Source: Zopfochytrium polystomum (lineage: Eukaryota; Chytridiomycota; Chytridiomycetes; Chytridiales; Chytridiaceae). Taken from it: 64,000 nucleotides of DNA. This document shows positions 23,839 to 35,219 of the stretch, piece after piece. How positions within the stretch are numbered: position 1 is the stretch's first letter; the number at the start of each line of letters is the position of its first letter. The stretch is taken from contig JAIVFJ010000284.1 of assembly GCA_025765615.1 (NCBI GenBank), positions 1 through 64,000 on the forward strand, given 5' to 3'. The translations under genes and the position numbers were made by a program. Under the pieces are notes generated by a model. That model ran no database searches and had not been told where the DNA came from. It saw nothing but the letters and a program-made list of their open reading frames with translations.

Positions 23839-25323
23839 TCACGTCTTCTTCGGCGGCAGCCCCGGGTTCGCACTTGCGAGGCGCGCCTGATATTCCTTCT
23901 TCTTCTCAGCCCAGGTCCTGGTCAAATAATCCGACGACGGCATCGCCCTGTTCGTCATGCGCGGCCCGCTCCCCTCGCCCGCGCTTCCCCCCGCCTTGTC
24001 CTTGTCCTTCTTCTTCATCTGCTTCTTCGCGCCGTCGTCGCCGCCAACGCCGGCGGCCGCAAACTTGTCCTCGCCAATCACCTTGACACATTTGGGCGGC
24101 TCGACGCCGGTCTCGTTGCGCGTCGAGTGCCGCGCGTACCAGACCGCGCAGTCGCTGGTGACGAGGCGAAAGTACTGGCGGAAGGTGCTGCCGCTGCTGC
24201 CGTCGGCCGCGGGCGTGGACGGCAGCGGCACCGACTCGTGCGGTGTGCGGTCGGTGATCCAGACCATCTCGCCCCTCGAGAGGAGCCTGGAGGTGTGCGA
24301 GGGCGGCGGCGGCAGCAGGCGGGCGGACGGGCGGGACCGCGGCGCGGCGTCGGCGGGTGAGGCCAGGACGCCGCGGAGGTGCTCGAGGCTGCCGAGGCGG
24401 TCGGCGACGACCTCCTGGAGGTGAGCGATGGTGCAGTCCCACACGCGGGTGGAGTCGTCGACGCTGGAACCCATGAAGATGCCGCCGCGCACGCGGGGGC
24501 CGGCGATGCAAAAGGTGCCGTCAGGGACCGGGTCGTCGTCGTAGTCGTCCTCGCCGTACAGCCCGCCGTTGCCCCAGCGCACGGGCATCTTGATGATGCC
24601 GTCGGTCCAGTTGCCGTTCAGGTCCGGCATGACGATGCCCGGCGACTCGCAGTGGATGCCCGGGCGGCGCTGGGAGGCGCCGGCGGGGACAAAGTCCTCG
24701 TGGATGGTGAGGTAGCCGACGCAGCCGAACTCGTCGGGGCAGTGGCGGAGGCAGCGGTTGATGACGGCTTGGTATCTTGCGCAGATAGGCGGCAGCGAGT
24801 CGAACACGCCCATCTCGATCGGCATCATGTTGATGTGGACGGGCACGAGCTCGTCGTCGGGGGGCAGTCGCGGCGTGTTGTACCAGTCCCAGGTTTCCAG
24901 GTCGGTTGTCAAGGTCTCGTCAAAGTCCCGGTCTTCGGCGACTTCAAAGTCGCCCGATTCCAGCTGGGAGGCCGTGATCGGGGCGGGGAAGGCAAAGCGG
25001 AAGAGCGAGAGCTCGCCCGCCGTCTTCCAGTCGACGTGGGCGGCCCACATCGCCTCGATGGCCTCGAAGACCAGGATGACGGCCGTGTAGTCGCGCCGGA
25101 GGACGCGCAGGGGGCTCGAGCGTGACTTGTGGATGGCCAGCAGGAGAATGTGGAAGATCGGGTTGAGCGGCTTGGGGGGCGAAACCGCCACGGCGTCCGA
25201 ACCCTCCTCCTTTTCGGCCTCAGCGGTGCCATCGAAAGACGGCGGCGGCGGCGGCGGCGGCGACAAGGACGTCCCGTTACTGGGGGTCGCCATGAAGGCG
25301 GGTGGCACGGATGGCCCCACCAC
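23839..25323 (-). CDS. Uncharacterised protein with a possible 2OG-Fe(II) oxygenase-like pattern
   Basis: 494 aa from ATG 25323, or 484 aa from the ATG at 25293, which may be the better start because MATPSNG begins there. It is a single uninterrupted frame. I recognise no named family. A conserved-looking core has TIHEDFVP near residue 205 followed by RPGIHCE, then GGIFMGSSVDDSTRVWDC, then WITDRTPHESVPL near 370 and FRQYFRLVTSDCAVWYARHST. The order HxD ... H ... R would fit the iron and cosubstrate ligands of a double-stranded beta-helix oxygenase. That reading is inference only. The N-terminus is Pro/Glu-rich, and the C-terminal 90 residues are Lys-rich and probably disordered. No signal or membrane segment. 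Confidence 0.6.
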   Translation of the reverse strand: MVGPSVPPAFMATPSNGTSLSPPPPPPPSFDGTAEAEKEEGSDAVAVSPPKPLNPIFHILLLAIHKSRSSPLRVLRRDYTAVILVFEAIEAMWAAHVDWKTAGELSLFRFAFPAPITASQLESGDFEVAEDRDFDETLTTDLETWDWYNTPRLPPDDELVPVHINMMPIEMGVFDSLPPICARYQAVINRCLRHCPDEFGCVGYLTIHEDFVPAGASQRRPGIHCESPGIVMPDLNGNWTDGIIKMPVRWGNGGLYGEDDYDDDPVPDGTFCIAGPRVRGGIFMGSSVDDSTRVWDCTIAHLQEVVADRLGSLEHLRGVLASPADAAPRSRPSARLLPPPPSHTSRLLSRGEMVWITDRTPHESVPLPSTPAADGSSGSTFRQYFRLVTSDCAVWYARHSTRNETGVEPPKCVKVIGEDKFAAAGVGGDDGAKKQMKKKDKDKAGGSAGEGSGPRMTNRAMPSSDYLTRTWAEKKKEYQARLASANPGLPPKKT

Positions 25324-25498
25324 GAAATATTCAGAGCTTTCAAATCAACCAAGCATTTTGTGTGGAGCCCTGTGTGAAGCCGATATACTAGAACCATGAG
25401 GGCATGCTATACGAGAAGTATGAGAACGCGAGGGTGGGAGCTCGATGTGGCTGATGTCAAGAACGCGGTTGTGCAACGCGAAAGGGAGAAAAGAACTG

Positions 25499-25575
25499 AA
25501 TTCAGATTAGGCCTTTCAGCTGACCCAACTTAGTGTAAGTTGCGTTGGCGGCGGCAACGAGGTTGCATCGACAAT
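25499..25575 (+). repeat. Short relic of the Copia-related repeat
   Basis: About 75 bp matching 197-270 and its copy near 50148, including ATTCAGATTAGGCCTTTCAG and ACTTAGTGTAAGTTGC. It is an isolated fragment inside the gene island and shows that the family has also inserted here. Confidence 0.75.
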
Positions 25576-26030
25576 TGTGCTAGAACCAAAGGGTACTAAC
25601 CAAACCATGGGCCGCTTCCTTGGTTTTTTTCGCCTTGAAGTTGTGACATTGCAGGGCCTTGGATTTGTCAAAAGGTTGGAACTCGAAAGCACGCTCAGCG
25701 GCAGGCAACGCGGTTTGTCGTCCTGTCCACTACCATCCTGTTCCATTCCATCTATCTGGAGTGGCATGCATGATGAGCATCCTATCTGAACCGCCAGGGG
25801 GTTTAGAAAGCCGTGTCAGGCTTCCACAGCAAGTTTCGTCCAACATCCTGTGGATAGGTCCTTTTTCATCTTCTTTTTCTCTGATCGAACGTGGTCACTT
25901 CAACTTCTGTTTCAGTGGCAAAATGTGGAGGTAGTAAGTGCACACCACGCCATCGACAATTTTGATGAGCCGAGGAAACAAACGCACAAGCCACGACGAC
26001 ACTGTCTCATCATTACCCGTGGCTGTGCGC

Positions 26031-26032
<2 letters not shown>

Positions 26033-26061
<29 letters not shown>
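26033..26061. repeat. (AAC)n microsatellite
   Basis: A run of about nine AAC units. Confidence 0.9.
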
Positions 26062-26563
26062 GAGGGTTAGTGTCTTTCCCTGCTTCTGACTTTCACAGAA
26101 GAAATTGCACGGCGGATGGATTATCCGTTTACAACCAATCCCGCCCGCCCACCCAGAACTCAGACGGAGAAAATGAAACAATGAAACATTATGAAATTTG
26201 CTTCTAGTTCTCTCTTTCTTCTTACTTTCCTTTTTTTTCTTTCTTTCTTCTTGTCTTGAGCGCATTTGCTGCTTTCAGCTCAGCGACTGTTGTGCTGCAG
26301 CCAGGCATGCATGCAGTATATGGTATCCTCAATTGCGGCAACGCATAAATGCAGAAACATGCACGAATTCAACTCTCTCTCTCTCTCTTTCCGTGCAAAC
26401 TCTCCACAGCCACACGTCCCGATGGGCAAGACAGCGCGCGGCCCAGCAATACAGTTTAGACAGACAGACAAAGCAAAAGAAGAAGAAAATAAAGAAGAAA
26501 AGAAAACGAGGGAAGCTCTTGCATTTAAATACTCACTGGCTCAATCTCTCTCACTCACTCTCA

Positions 26564-26564
<1 letters not shown>

Positions 26565-26611
<47 letters not shown>
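26565..26611. repeat. (CA)n microsatellite at a start codon
   Basis: Over 20 CA units end two bases before the ATG of the probable GPI-anchored protein gene at 26613, so the repeat is probably in its 5' UTR. Confidence 0.9.
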
Positions 26612-26612
<1 letters not shown>

Positions 26613-26613
<1 letters not shown>

Positions 26614-27453
26614 TGCACTTCGCCGCCCTCTCCGTCCTGCTTGCCGCCACCGCCTCCGCCAGCTTCGTCGCCGCCGCCGACGTGGCCGCCACGAGCTCTT
26701 CCACCACCGCCACCCCGACCGGGTCCACAAACACCACCGTCGACCCGTTCGCCGTCTTGCCCTTCTCCAAAGTAACAACCCCCGACGCGAGCACCAAACT
26801 CACGCCCGATGACACTTTGGTAACAAAAACAACACGGTCGCGCCCCCTTCCCCCAACGTGCATCGCCTGGCGCAGCATCTGATCGTCCTCCACCAATTTT
26901 GGCGTGTCTTCTTTGCATGATCCTCGCCCCTCCCACCTCCACCGCCTCCCCCCAGACCATCAAATGGACCAACAAGGACATCTCCAAAGTGCAAGACGGC
27001 ATCGAGTTCACGCTGGTCGAGAACCCGGGGCAGCAGACGACGATCCGGTACAAGCCGACTTTGGGGTCGACGACGCTGACGGCGTCGAGCTTCACGGCGG
27101 CCGCGTCGCTGGGCTCGCTGTTTGGCGGCGCGCTGCACGACGCGTCGGCGTACGCGCTCGAGTGCACCGTCAAGGGCCCAAAGCTTAGCGCGACCGCGTT
27201 CACGTGGGTGTGCTCGGCGAACTTTACCGTCACCGTGTCCGGGTACGGAGGTGGCGCGTCGTCGTCGTCGTCGTCGTCGATTGCGTCGTCGTCGTCGTCG
27301 AAGGGTTACGGCGGCGCGTCGTCGTCGTCGTCCGCCCCGTCCGGCACCTATTCGCCGGGTAACTTGGTCTCCGCCGCCACCGCACCCGCGATGCCTGCGT
27401 TTGGCGTCGCAGCCGCCGTCGGCGCCGTCGCCGCGCTCTTTGCGGCATTCTGA
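26613..27453 (+). CDS. Probable GPI-anchored, serine-rich cell-surface protein
   Basis: About 234 aa from exon 1 26613-26819 and exon 2 26956-27453. The intron 26820-26955 (GTAACA...CCCCAG) is phase 0. An alternative donor lies at about 26771. It has an N-terminal signal peptide (MHFAALSVLLAATASASFVAA) and a Thr/Ser-rich linker. A compact domain starts at TIKWTNKDISKVQDGIEFTL; the opening resembles the I.WT..... element of the Kre9/Knh1 family found in many fungal GPI proteins. A polyserine tract (TCG repeats) follows, and a hydrophobic C-terminus (FGVAAAVGAVAALFAAF) follows a small-residue omega-site region. This order of signal, domain, Ser/Thr stalk and hydrophobic tail fits GPI attachment to membrane or wall. 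Family assignment is tentative. Confidence 0.72.
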
Positions 27454-30177
27454 TCGGAGATGGATAACAATGCTGAACTGAACCGTTAGACGTAGACGTT
27501 CGTTTCCACATTTCTCTCTTCGCGCTTTGTACTTTTTTGTGCTTATTTTTTTTTCCCCCCCTATCCATTTCTTTGTCATGTGTCGCACGACTCGAATGAA
27601 AGAAAAATATAAAACCAATCTTCGGCGTTTCCAAGAAGCACTCAGTAATGGTTTCTCGTTTTGGCAGGTGACCATCGTTGATGCATCGACGTTTGTGCCC
27701 AGTTTTGATTGTGAGTGCCTCGATTGAAGGGACCGCCGCACTCTTGTCCTCTGCCCGTTCGGCCGACCCGCGTCGTTGCCATGTTGGTGACGCCAGTGCG
27801 CCAAGCAGCCTCGGAGCATAAACCAGAAAACAAGGAAAAAAAATTACTCAATCTTTGCGTTTTCAGAAGCTTCTGTCATGCGACAATCGACGGGAACGGC
27901 CAGAGCGGTGTTTCACTCGGTTTTTTTTTCTTTTTTATTTCCCGCAGGCGAAAATTGACAGTCCCGCCTACATACCCTGGTTTTTTTTTTCCTTCTCTTT
28001 TTTTTTCTTTCTTGGACCCCCCTTTCATGTAAGCCGCGACCAGCTAAACACACAACCCAGCAAGCGTGTCGCTATTTAACCTGGCCTGTGCCCACTCTAT
28101 GTAATTTGGCCCTGCCGCATGCACAACGTGCACTCTCTGTTAATCCAGCGACAGGTTGCCTGCGCGCTGGATTACCAATATCCAAGCAGGGCGAGGTTGA
28201 AGGCTTGGCCTTTAAATACCTTATTCTCCACATTTCTTTCTTTTTTTTTTTTGTCCAAAAAAAATAGAGCCCGAACATGTACCCGCCACTAACTTCTCTC
28301 TCATGCTTGCGTGGGGCGAGGGGGGCTGAGCAGCTTCGGATATAATGGGGGGAAAGTAGCTGTTGCGCAGGGTGGGTGAAGGTGAGGCGAGCCTACGCGC
28401 AAAACGTAGGGCCACCACCGAATGGAGTCGGGGGGTTGCCATATCCGCATGTGTGGGACCGAAGCGGGACAGCAAGTGCGAAGAAAGAGGTGAGGTTGGA
28501 TGATGGTGTGGGGTTTTCGCGGAGGGAAGGTTTTTCACAACGTTGATGTGCGCTGTATGACATTTCCATTGATGCTGCTTCTTCTGTCTGTATCGAGGGC
28601 GGTCCCGTCAAGGCCTGCGGCGCAACGTTTACCCTTTTCCTTTTTTCTTTTTTTTTTTTTTTTTTTTTTTTTCTCTTTGTTTTTGTTTTTGTTTCGTTTT
28701 GTTTTTCCGCTTGGAGCGACCAGTCAGTCTCAAAAACGCCCGCCTTCGTCCGATTCCGTCCGGCTTTGGAAAAGCCGTTGTTGTTTGTGCGCTTCCTTGT
28801 CAGTTCCGTGACATCAAAGGACAAAGTAGTTTGCAAATCCGTGTGTTGCCAATGCGCTTGGGAGAGCGAGTGGGGGGTGTGTGTGTGTGTGTGTGTTTGT
28901 CACTCGCTATATACTGCTGTTGCGCGTGGAAGAGCGGTGGGGCCAGGTTGAGCGGGCGCGGTCTGGGTGGGTTTGGTCGCACCCCGGGTTCGGGGCCTAA
29001 ATTGCCGAGATCGGACCGCGGGACAGGGGACAAAACGATCAGTGCGGGCGGGGAAGCGTAAAGGCGTTTCCCCCCTCCTGCGGCACCCGCGCACGCGCAC
29101 TTGAAGAAGCAATGAATGAAACGAAAGGCAGGGACGGGGGTTTCCGTTCCGAAAGCCGCGGAGAGCGCGCGTTCTGGCAGCACCGGGGCTAGGGTAATGA
29201 AGAGCCCCAGTCGGAAAACAGGGGTCGCGGGATAGCTTTCGAGTGGGCGAGACGGTTTGTTGTTGTTTTGCTGCACGGTTTTGCGGTTTTTCTGTCTTCT
29301 CTGTTTTTTATTTACTTTTTTTTTGGCGGACTTCAAGCGAGGAGTCACGGGTGCAACGCTCAACCAACAAAACACACGCAAACCCACTCTCGCCTCACTC
29401 ACTCACACCCCCACACACTCAGACACTCACTCACTGGCCACCCCCCCTTGCGCGTGCGGGCCATGGGGTTTCTTAAAAACAAAAAAGAAAAAAAAAGAGC
29501 AGCAGTAGGGTGTTTTGGTGTCGTTTTCTCAGTTTCACACATGATTCATGTGTTTGTTGTTGTCGGCACGGGATCGGCGGACGCCTCATCCAGTCCCTGG
29601 GGAGCAAGCTGGGGAGGGCGGCGACCTTCGGCTTTTAAGATATCGCAACCTTTTTTCTGTTTGCCTTTTTTTTTGCGCGCGCGCACCGGTTTTCGGCCGC
29701 GGCCCGTCAACTATCACCAAAGAAACAACGCCGAGGAAAGCAAACCGCGAGTCCGACAAAAACGACGAAAAGAAAAAAAGGAGGAGGAAAAAATAGGTTT
29801 TGCAAAAGAGAGGCCGGCACAAACCGCTGAGTTCCGCACGGCGGATACAATACCCGTGGAGGGGTTGGCTCGGTTGCGAAAAGTCCTCGGCGGTAACCTT
29901 TTTGGGGCGGTGCTCTCTACCCCCGACCTTAGTTTGAGGTATGTGTGTGTGTGTGGTTGGGATTGGTTTGGTTCCTCCGTGCTTGTTTTATGTTTGCATA
30001 GTGGGTTGGTTGGTACATTATTTTCCTTTTCAAGCGGCGGTCCATTGCAGGGAGGAACGGTGACCGAACCGATACCGAAGTGGCGCGTCAAGTTCCAGGT
30101 CGTTTTGTTGCGGACGCAAGGAAGTTCCTTTGGAATAACCCGTTCCGTGTGGCAGTTAAAATTTAGCTCTGTATTGG

Positions 30178-30210
<33 letters not shown>

Positions 30211-30511
30211 GACAGGCAGCAGCTGGGGTTCCCTTCTAGAGAAAAGAAAAGAGAGAAAAAAAGGCCTGCGCCTTTCTTTTTTTCGTGGAGGGGGCTTGAG
30301 TGGCCGATGAAGGTCGAGAGAGAGAGCGAAATAGAGGAAGAAAGAGAGACAGTGTGTTTGTCTATCTGTGTGAAGGTTGTGCTGAGGTTAAGTTGCAGTG
30401 AGTCAGTGAGTGGTGGTGCCGGTGCATGTTCTGTGAGAGTCGGAAGCCGCGGGATATTTGCCCCCCCACTCCTGCTTTTTGCTTGTTTTTTTTATTATTA
30501 TTTTTCTGCAG
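27454..30511. other. Gene-poor spacer rich in poly-T tracts
   Basis: About 3 kb with many T-runs of 10-30 bases (near 27548, 27980, 28235, 28650, 30182), a GT run at 28879 and no frame with recognisable homology. The frames present are low-complexity (F/K-rich). Confidence 0.6.
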
Positions 30512-30560
30512 GGGGATGCTCTAAAAAAGGAGAAAATTGTCCAATTACGCCTTTATTCTC
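30512..30560 (+). repeat. Left terminal inverted repeat
   Basis: 49 bp, inverse of 33368-33416 with about four mismatches, all in the inner 20 bp. The outer 29 bp are identical. Confidence 0.88.
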
Positions 30561-30587
30561 AACCCTTCAGGTAGAAAAAAAAAATTT

Positions 30588-31799
30588 TTACTCATCCTCC
30601 TCGAAGTGTCGAAAAACGAAAACCTTCCCCAACCCTCCTTTGGCATCAAACATTCGTACTTCATCTACCACCGGTTTTGGCAAATACACAGTTATGGTAA
30701 ACTTGCGGTGCAATGCACGAACTCCATCTAAAATGATGTCCTTCAACTCATCATGACCTTCAACAAGCCAATCTTTATCCTCCCCATTGCGGGAGAAGGT
30801 AAGATCTAAAATAACGCGATTCAGCCGCCTCTTGAAAGAAACCTGATGCCCAGCCAATGCGGTGACGAGGAGGACTGTTTCCCTTTTCCCCTCGAAAATT
30901 GCGTACAAATGGTGGGAGGGGAATGTCACAGAGCTCCCTCCCTTAGAGTGGGTGAGACTCTCGACAGAAAGCGAAAGTGCGGGAGAGGGAAGAGGTCTTG
31001 AGAGCTGCAGTGGTTGAGCAGGAAGACGATTTCCCATCGACCAACTGTGGTGATTGGTGATATCGTGACCAGTAGCGCGATCTCTGTAGTCTCTGGTGTC
31101 GTCTGCATAGTTGTCAATCTGATGGAAGGACTCTTCACGCCTTCGCTTGCTGTACGGCCGTTGAGGAGAATTTTCGCGCGACATTTCGGAATCTGACTCG
31201 CTCTCTGAGGAAACAACTGGAGTTGAGGTGGGGTCGGCTGGAAGGTCGTCAAAGTCAGTTTTGTGTGAACCAGCAGAGACGTCGTTGATGGTGGTTTCGG
31301 CTTCAGTCTGGGGGCCGCCGAGAGATTTGGTGACCGCTCACCTGATCTCTCTCTTTCTTCGTTCAGTGTTGTTAACGCACTGCCAGGCTGCCAGATGAAA
31401 TTAACGACTGTAAGTAACAGGTGGTGCAAGAAGGCGAGCTGAATGTCGCGCACACTGACCTTTGACTTTTTCTCGAAGAAAACCAATTGCAACCTTTGAG
31501 TAGAATGCTGGGAAGGTGTCCTGGACGTACTTGACAGTTAGAATTGGCGGCAGAGCACCTCCACGTTCTGAACAGATTCTGTGCAGCTCAGCGGTGTGTG
31601 CGTCGGTCCACAAGGCGTTATAGTCTTTTTTTCTACACCTCCCTCCAATGGTGCTGGTGGGGGGGTTGCCGCTGGTGCTTGCAGGTGTGCCGTTGGGCAG
31701 CGGGTTTGCCGTTTCTCCCTTCTTCTTTTGTTTGTCTTTTTTATTTTTCATTCTTACCTTATCTATTTGAGGCATTCCCTTATGTAAAAAATTCTGCAA
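30588..31799 (-). CDS. Accessory (Myb/SANT-like?) protein of the Harbinger-like element
   Basis: Exon 1 runs from the ATG at 31799 or an inner Met to about 31460: a Lys-rich start, then a helical block YNALWTDAHTAELHRIC ... FLREKVKGQ. It resembles the trihelix/Myb-like fold that Harbinger second proteins use to bind DNA and carry the transposase to the nucleus. A 52-bp intron (31408-31459, GTCAGT...TTACAG) is likely. The C-terminal exon ends at 30588 and includes SESESDSEMSRENSPQRP, a basic KRRR patch and a folded-looking end. The splice between about 31340 and 31300 could not be fixed in frame, so exon limits are approximate. The order opposite to the transposase is normal for the superfamily. 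Confidence 0.5.
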
Positions 31800-31859
31800 T
31801 GGTGCCGTTGCCTATCGCACCTCCTCGGTCCTCTTTCGCCAATCGCGCTCCAATTTTCC

Positions 31860-32100
31860 AGATGGCGCTCTAATCTCGAAGGAATTGTACAAAATCACCC
31901 CACATTCCACAATTTGTTGCTGAAACAGTGGCGCGCTCTAGCTGATAAGCAGCTCCATAATAGGGAGTATAGTAATCTAGAGCGCGTGTGTGTCTTTTAG
32001 AGCGTGATTGGAGAATTAGAGCGCGATAACGAAATTTAGAGCGGCACACCTGTGTGTATTTTGTTTTGGAGGATGTTTCCTGTTTTAGAGCGCGGACATT
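31860..32100. promoter_or_regulatory. Cluster of TAGAGCGC motifs between the divergent transposon genes
   Basis: At least seven copies of TAGAGCGC or close variants in both orientations (about 31865, 31933, 31977, 31998, 32017, 32036, 32086). The inverted repeats carry the related TAGAGCAT. These are likely binding sites for the element's own proteins, and the region must also hold both promoters. Confidence 0.55.
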
Positions 32101-32215
32101 GCGAAGATGAGATGGAGTCCTATCAGTCTTATTGAAAGCACCAATCAGATTTGCCCTGCTCCTTCCCGCCCCTTCTCCACACATTTAGCGGGAAAACTTA
32201 ATAAAATGCAAAAAA

Positions 32216-33368
32216 ATGCCCGAGATTCGCATTGTTGACTGGCAAGCGTGCTTTCTTCATCACTTTTCCCGAGAAGATGGAACGGCTCGTCGCAGGGGAC
32301 AAGTTGACGACGACTTTCGAGCTTTCTTTGGCATCAGTCCCGCCATGTGCCATGACCTGTGGCGACGTATCAAGCTGGCAGGGCGCCACGACGCGACTGC
32401 ACCTCGGCACTTGCTTTCTGCACTCTTTTTGTTAAAAACGTATCCAACACAGCGAATAGCAAGAAGGACCCTTCGCGTTTCCAACCAGACCTGGCAAACG
32501 TGGTCGGACATTGGCTTGCAAGCGTTGCTTGACATCACAGAGGTTTGCAGCTTCTTTGTTTACCGTCGCCATACGAATGTCTCTGAATCGGCACAGTTTT
32601 CCCTAGATGATCGTTGGGTGAAGTGGGATGCAAAAGAGTTTTCCATGTATGTTGACGGCATTGACATCCACGTCCCGGAGCTACCCAAGAGATCGAAAGC
32701 GGATTATTATCACAAACTCAACCACGCTGGCATCCGTTTTTCTGATTGGTACAGCAATCGGTGTATGCAAGATAGTATACGTGAGCCCAGGGCAGCCGTG
32801 TGGCGCGAATCCCGACCTGAAGATTGCCCGTGATGACCTCCTCCCCCTTCTGAGCCCTGGAGAGCTCGTGATTGCAGACAAGGGCTTTCGGGGCGACGCT
32901 AGGATCATTTGTTCGACTGGGTCTTTGCGCAGTGTCATCAATCGCATCATCAAGCGGATTGGTACACGGCACGAGAACGTAAACGGGCTGGTACGCGAAT
33001 TTCGATGCCTTTCTACACAACAGTTTCGCCACTGTCGGCCCCGGTTGAATGAGTTCTTCAGAATTGTTTGCTTTCTGGTCAACCTTAAGCTGGAGCATGA
33101 GCCCTTGTACGATATTCGCGATGTTATTTTGCGAATGACTGAAGAGGATTCGCTGAGGGCTTCCGCAGATGCAGGCGATTCGGATGATGAATTGGACCAG
33201 GACTTGGTCGCTATGGAAAATGGGGAGGAAGAGGACGAGGACGAGGACGAGGAGGAGGACGACGAAGAAGAGGATTTGGAAACAGTTGGGAGATGGGAAG
33301 GTCACTGCGGCCAAGGGCCAGGGCCAGTGTTCAATTACGTATCGGTTTTTTCAGGAAAGAGGTTTTAG
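32216..33368 (+). pseudogene. DDE transposase (DDE_Tnp_4 / Harbinger type) with a single-base frameshift
   Basis: The protein frame runs from ATG 32216 through a helix-turn-helix-like region (RRTLRVSNQTWQTWSDIG) and the first catalytic Asp (MYVDGIDI, about 32650). Near 32740 it continues one frame over: GVCKIVYVSPG, then the second Asp in LVIADKGFRG (about 32880) and a Glu in RPRLNEFFR (about 33050). The switch falls in a run of five T (32737-32741). One extra T relative to a working frame would explain it fully. The C-terminus is a long Asp/Glu run (about 33225-33280). The break could be real decay or a homopolymer sequencing error. Confidence 0.8.
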
Positions 33369-33416
33369 AGAATAAAAGCGAACTTGTACAATTTTCTCCT
33401 TTTTTAGAGCATCCCC
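33368..33416 (-). repeat. Right terminal inverted repeat
   Basis: 49 bp, partner of 30512-30560, followed by the CAG target duplication at 33417. Confidence 0.88.
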
Positions 33417-33419
33417 CAG

Positions 33420-35187
33420 TACTTTTTTTTTTTTTCTTTTTGGCAAACGCAAGCCCAAATGCGTCGGGCATTGACATATGCGATGAGGCGTCGGATCCGT
33501 GGTATTTTTGCAATTACTTGTTGTATATCAGATTTGTGCGTAACATGTAATGTTATCATAGTAAAGAAACAACATCAGTCGAAAATGTCCTTTGGAGCGT
33601 GCAATTATTAGTTTTCTTTCGGCCCGAGCGCAGCCCCACTCTTAATCTGTTTGTGTTCTTTTTTTTTTTTCGCATTGGTCCGTTCGGGCCGACGTTTGCA
33701 ACTTTTTACTTGGTCGGTGGGAATTACTCAGAACATCGTGGAGGGTCGGTGGGGCTGACTGATTGGTTTTGTTTGCCTTGTTTTTTCTTTTTTTTTGTCT
33801 TGTGAAATCAAAAACGTTTTTAATTTTACAAAAAGCTCTTTTTCTTTCTTGTTCTTCGTCTTTCTTGTTCTTCCTTATTAATATGTAATGTGGATAATAA
33901 ACAAACTCACATTTACGTGCCTCCTCCATCGCCGATCCACAAACAAGCGGACACGACAAAAAAAAAAACCAAGAAAACCAAGAAAACCAGAAAAAAAAAT
34001 AATGAAAAGAAAACACCCACATCTACCCACTTTGTCACAACAATTTCTCCTTTACCCAACCAAACACCAAATCGACTGCTTCCTCCACACCAGTCTGCGG
34101 AAACGGGACCGAAACAGGAGGGAAAGGAAGCAGAAAATTACGGCGACCGTCCTACTTGGACAACGTGAGACATTGCGGGCGGGGGGGGGTACGTAAAGAC
34201 GAAAAAAAAAAAAGATGGCGTTGGCGGCGGCGAGGGCGTGGAGCATTTGGCGCGCGTTCGTGCGCCGCGCGGTAACAATTCGCATTGCTCCGGTTATCAC
34301 CTTCCCCAAGGAAAAAAGGAAAAAGAAAAAGGAAGAAAGTGCACAAAACGGGTAGTAGTCTCGTTTTTCGAGCAATGGTTGCTCGAACAGCAGATCCCCC
34401 CGTAAGCCCGGCCAGCCCCGTGAACTCCGCCCGCCCGAGTCCTTAACGGCCGCTTCGGAAAAGAGTGAGAGAGATAGAGAGCCAGGGCCAGACGTTGTTT
34501 GTTTCGTATTTCATTGCAGGAAAGAGATTGCCGCTCGATTTAGAAACGAAAATACACAACAAATGACGATCTTTAACACCAAAACAACAAGGAAGAAGAA
34601 AAAAAAGAAAAATTGCGGCCAGGCCCCCCATGCGCAAACACCAAGCTGCTTTCCCTATCCCCAACGGAAGCAGACGTGTTAGCAGACAAAAGAAACAAAC
34701 AAGGCAATTGGGGGTTTTCCAGCTTTTGGAGAGCTCTTGCATGGTTCCGAAGAGAAACAAGCATGTTTGTTTCTTTCTTCTTCTTTCCTGCGTTTTCTTT
34801 TATGCAAGTCACTTTTTTCTTTCTTTTTTCTTTCTTTTATTGCCACGTTGTCTTCCTCCGAGAAAGCGCGTCTCCCTTTTTTGCTTTCATTTTCCGTTTG
34901 CCTGTCTTGTATTTTTTTTTTTTTTTTTTAGTTGGGGAAAGACAGTCCACACAACGATAGCACAGCCAAAAACAACAAAAAGGGTGTTTGTTTGGTTTTT
35001 TGCACGTGGCGCTTGCAGCCTCGGTGCAGCTTGCGGTCGTGCAATTAAGGCTTGCTTGCATGGGAGGGGGGCGTAACATTCATTCCTTAATTCTTGGCGC
35101 AAAGTTCTCGTTTTTATTGTTTTATTTCATTTGCATGTTTGACAGGTTCCAAACCTCCACAAAAAAGGAAAATACAGAGAGAGAGAG

Positions 35188-35219
<32 letters not shown>

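Larger units (their letters stand above)
25324..26612. other. Intergenic with repeat debris
   Basis: Contains the short Copia-related relic, an AAC run and a CA run (listed separately). No other gene is supported. Confidence 0.5.
30512..33416. mobile_element. PIF/Harbinger-like DNA transposon, complete with TIRs and TSD
   Basis: 2,905 bp. The 49-bp terminal inverted repeats (30512-30560 and 33368-33416) start GGGGATGCTCTAAAAAAGG and differ at only about four positions. Both sides are flanked by CAG (30509-30511 and 33417-33419), a 3-bp target duplication as expected for PIF/Harbinger. Inside are two divergent genes: a DDE transposase on the plus strand and a second, probably DNA-binding, protein on the minus strand. 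Two genes are typical of this superfamily. The intergenic middle is packed with TAGAGCGC-like motifs. The transposase stop codon overlaps the right repeat by one base, so the element is very compact. Confidence 0.85.
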
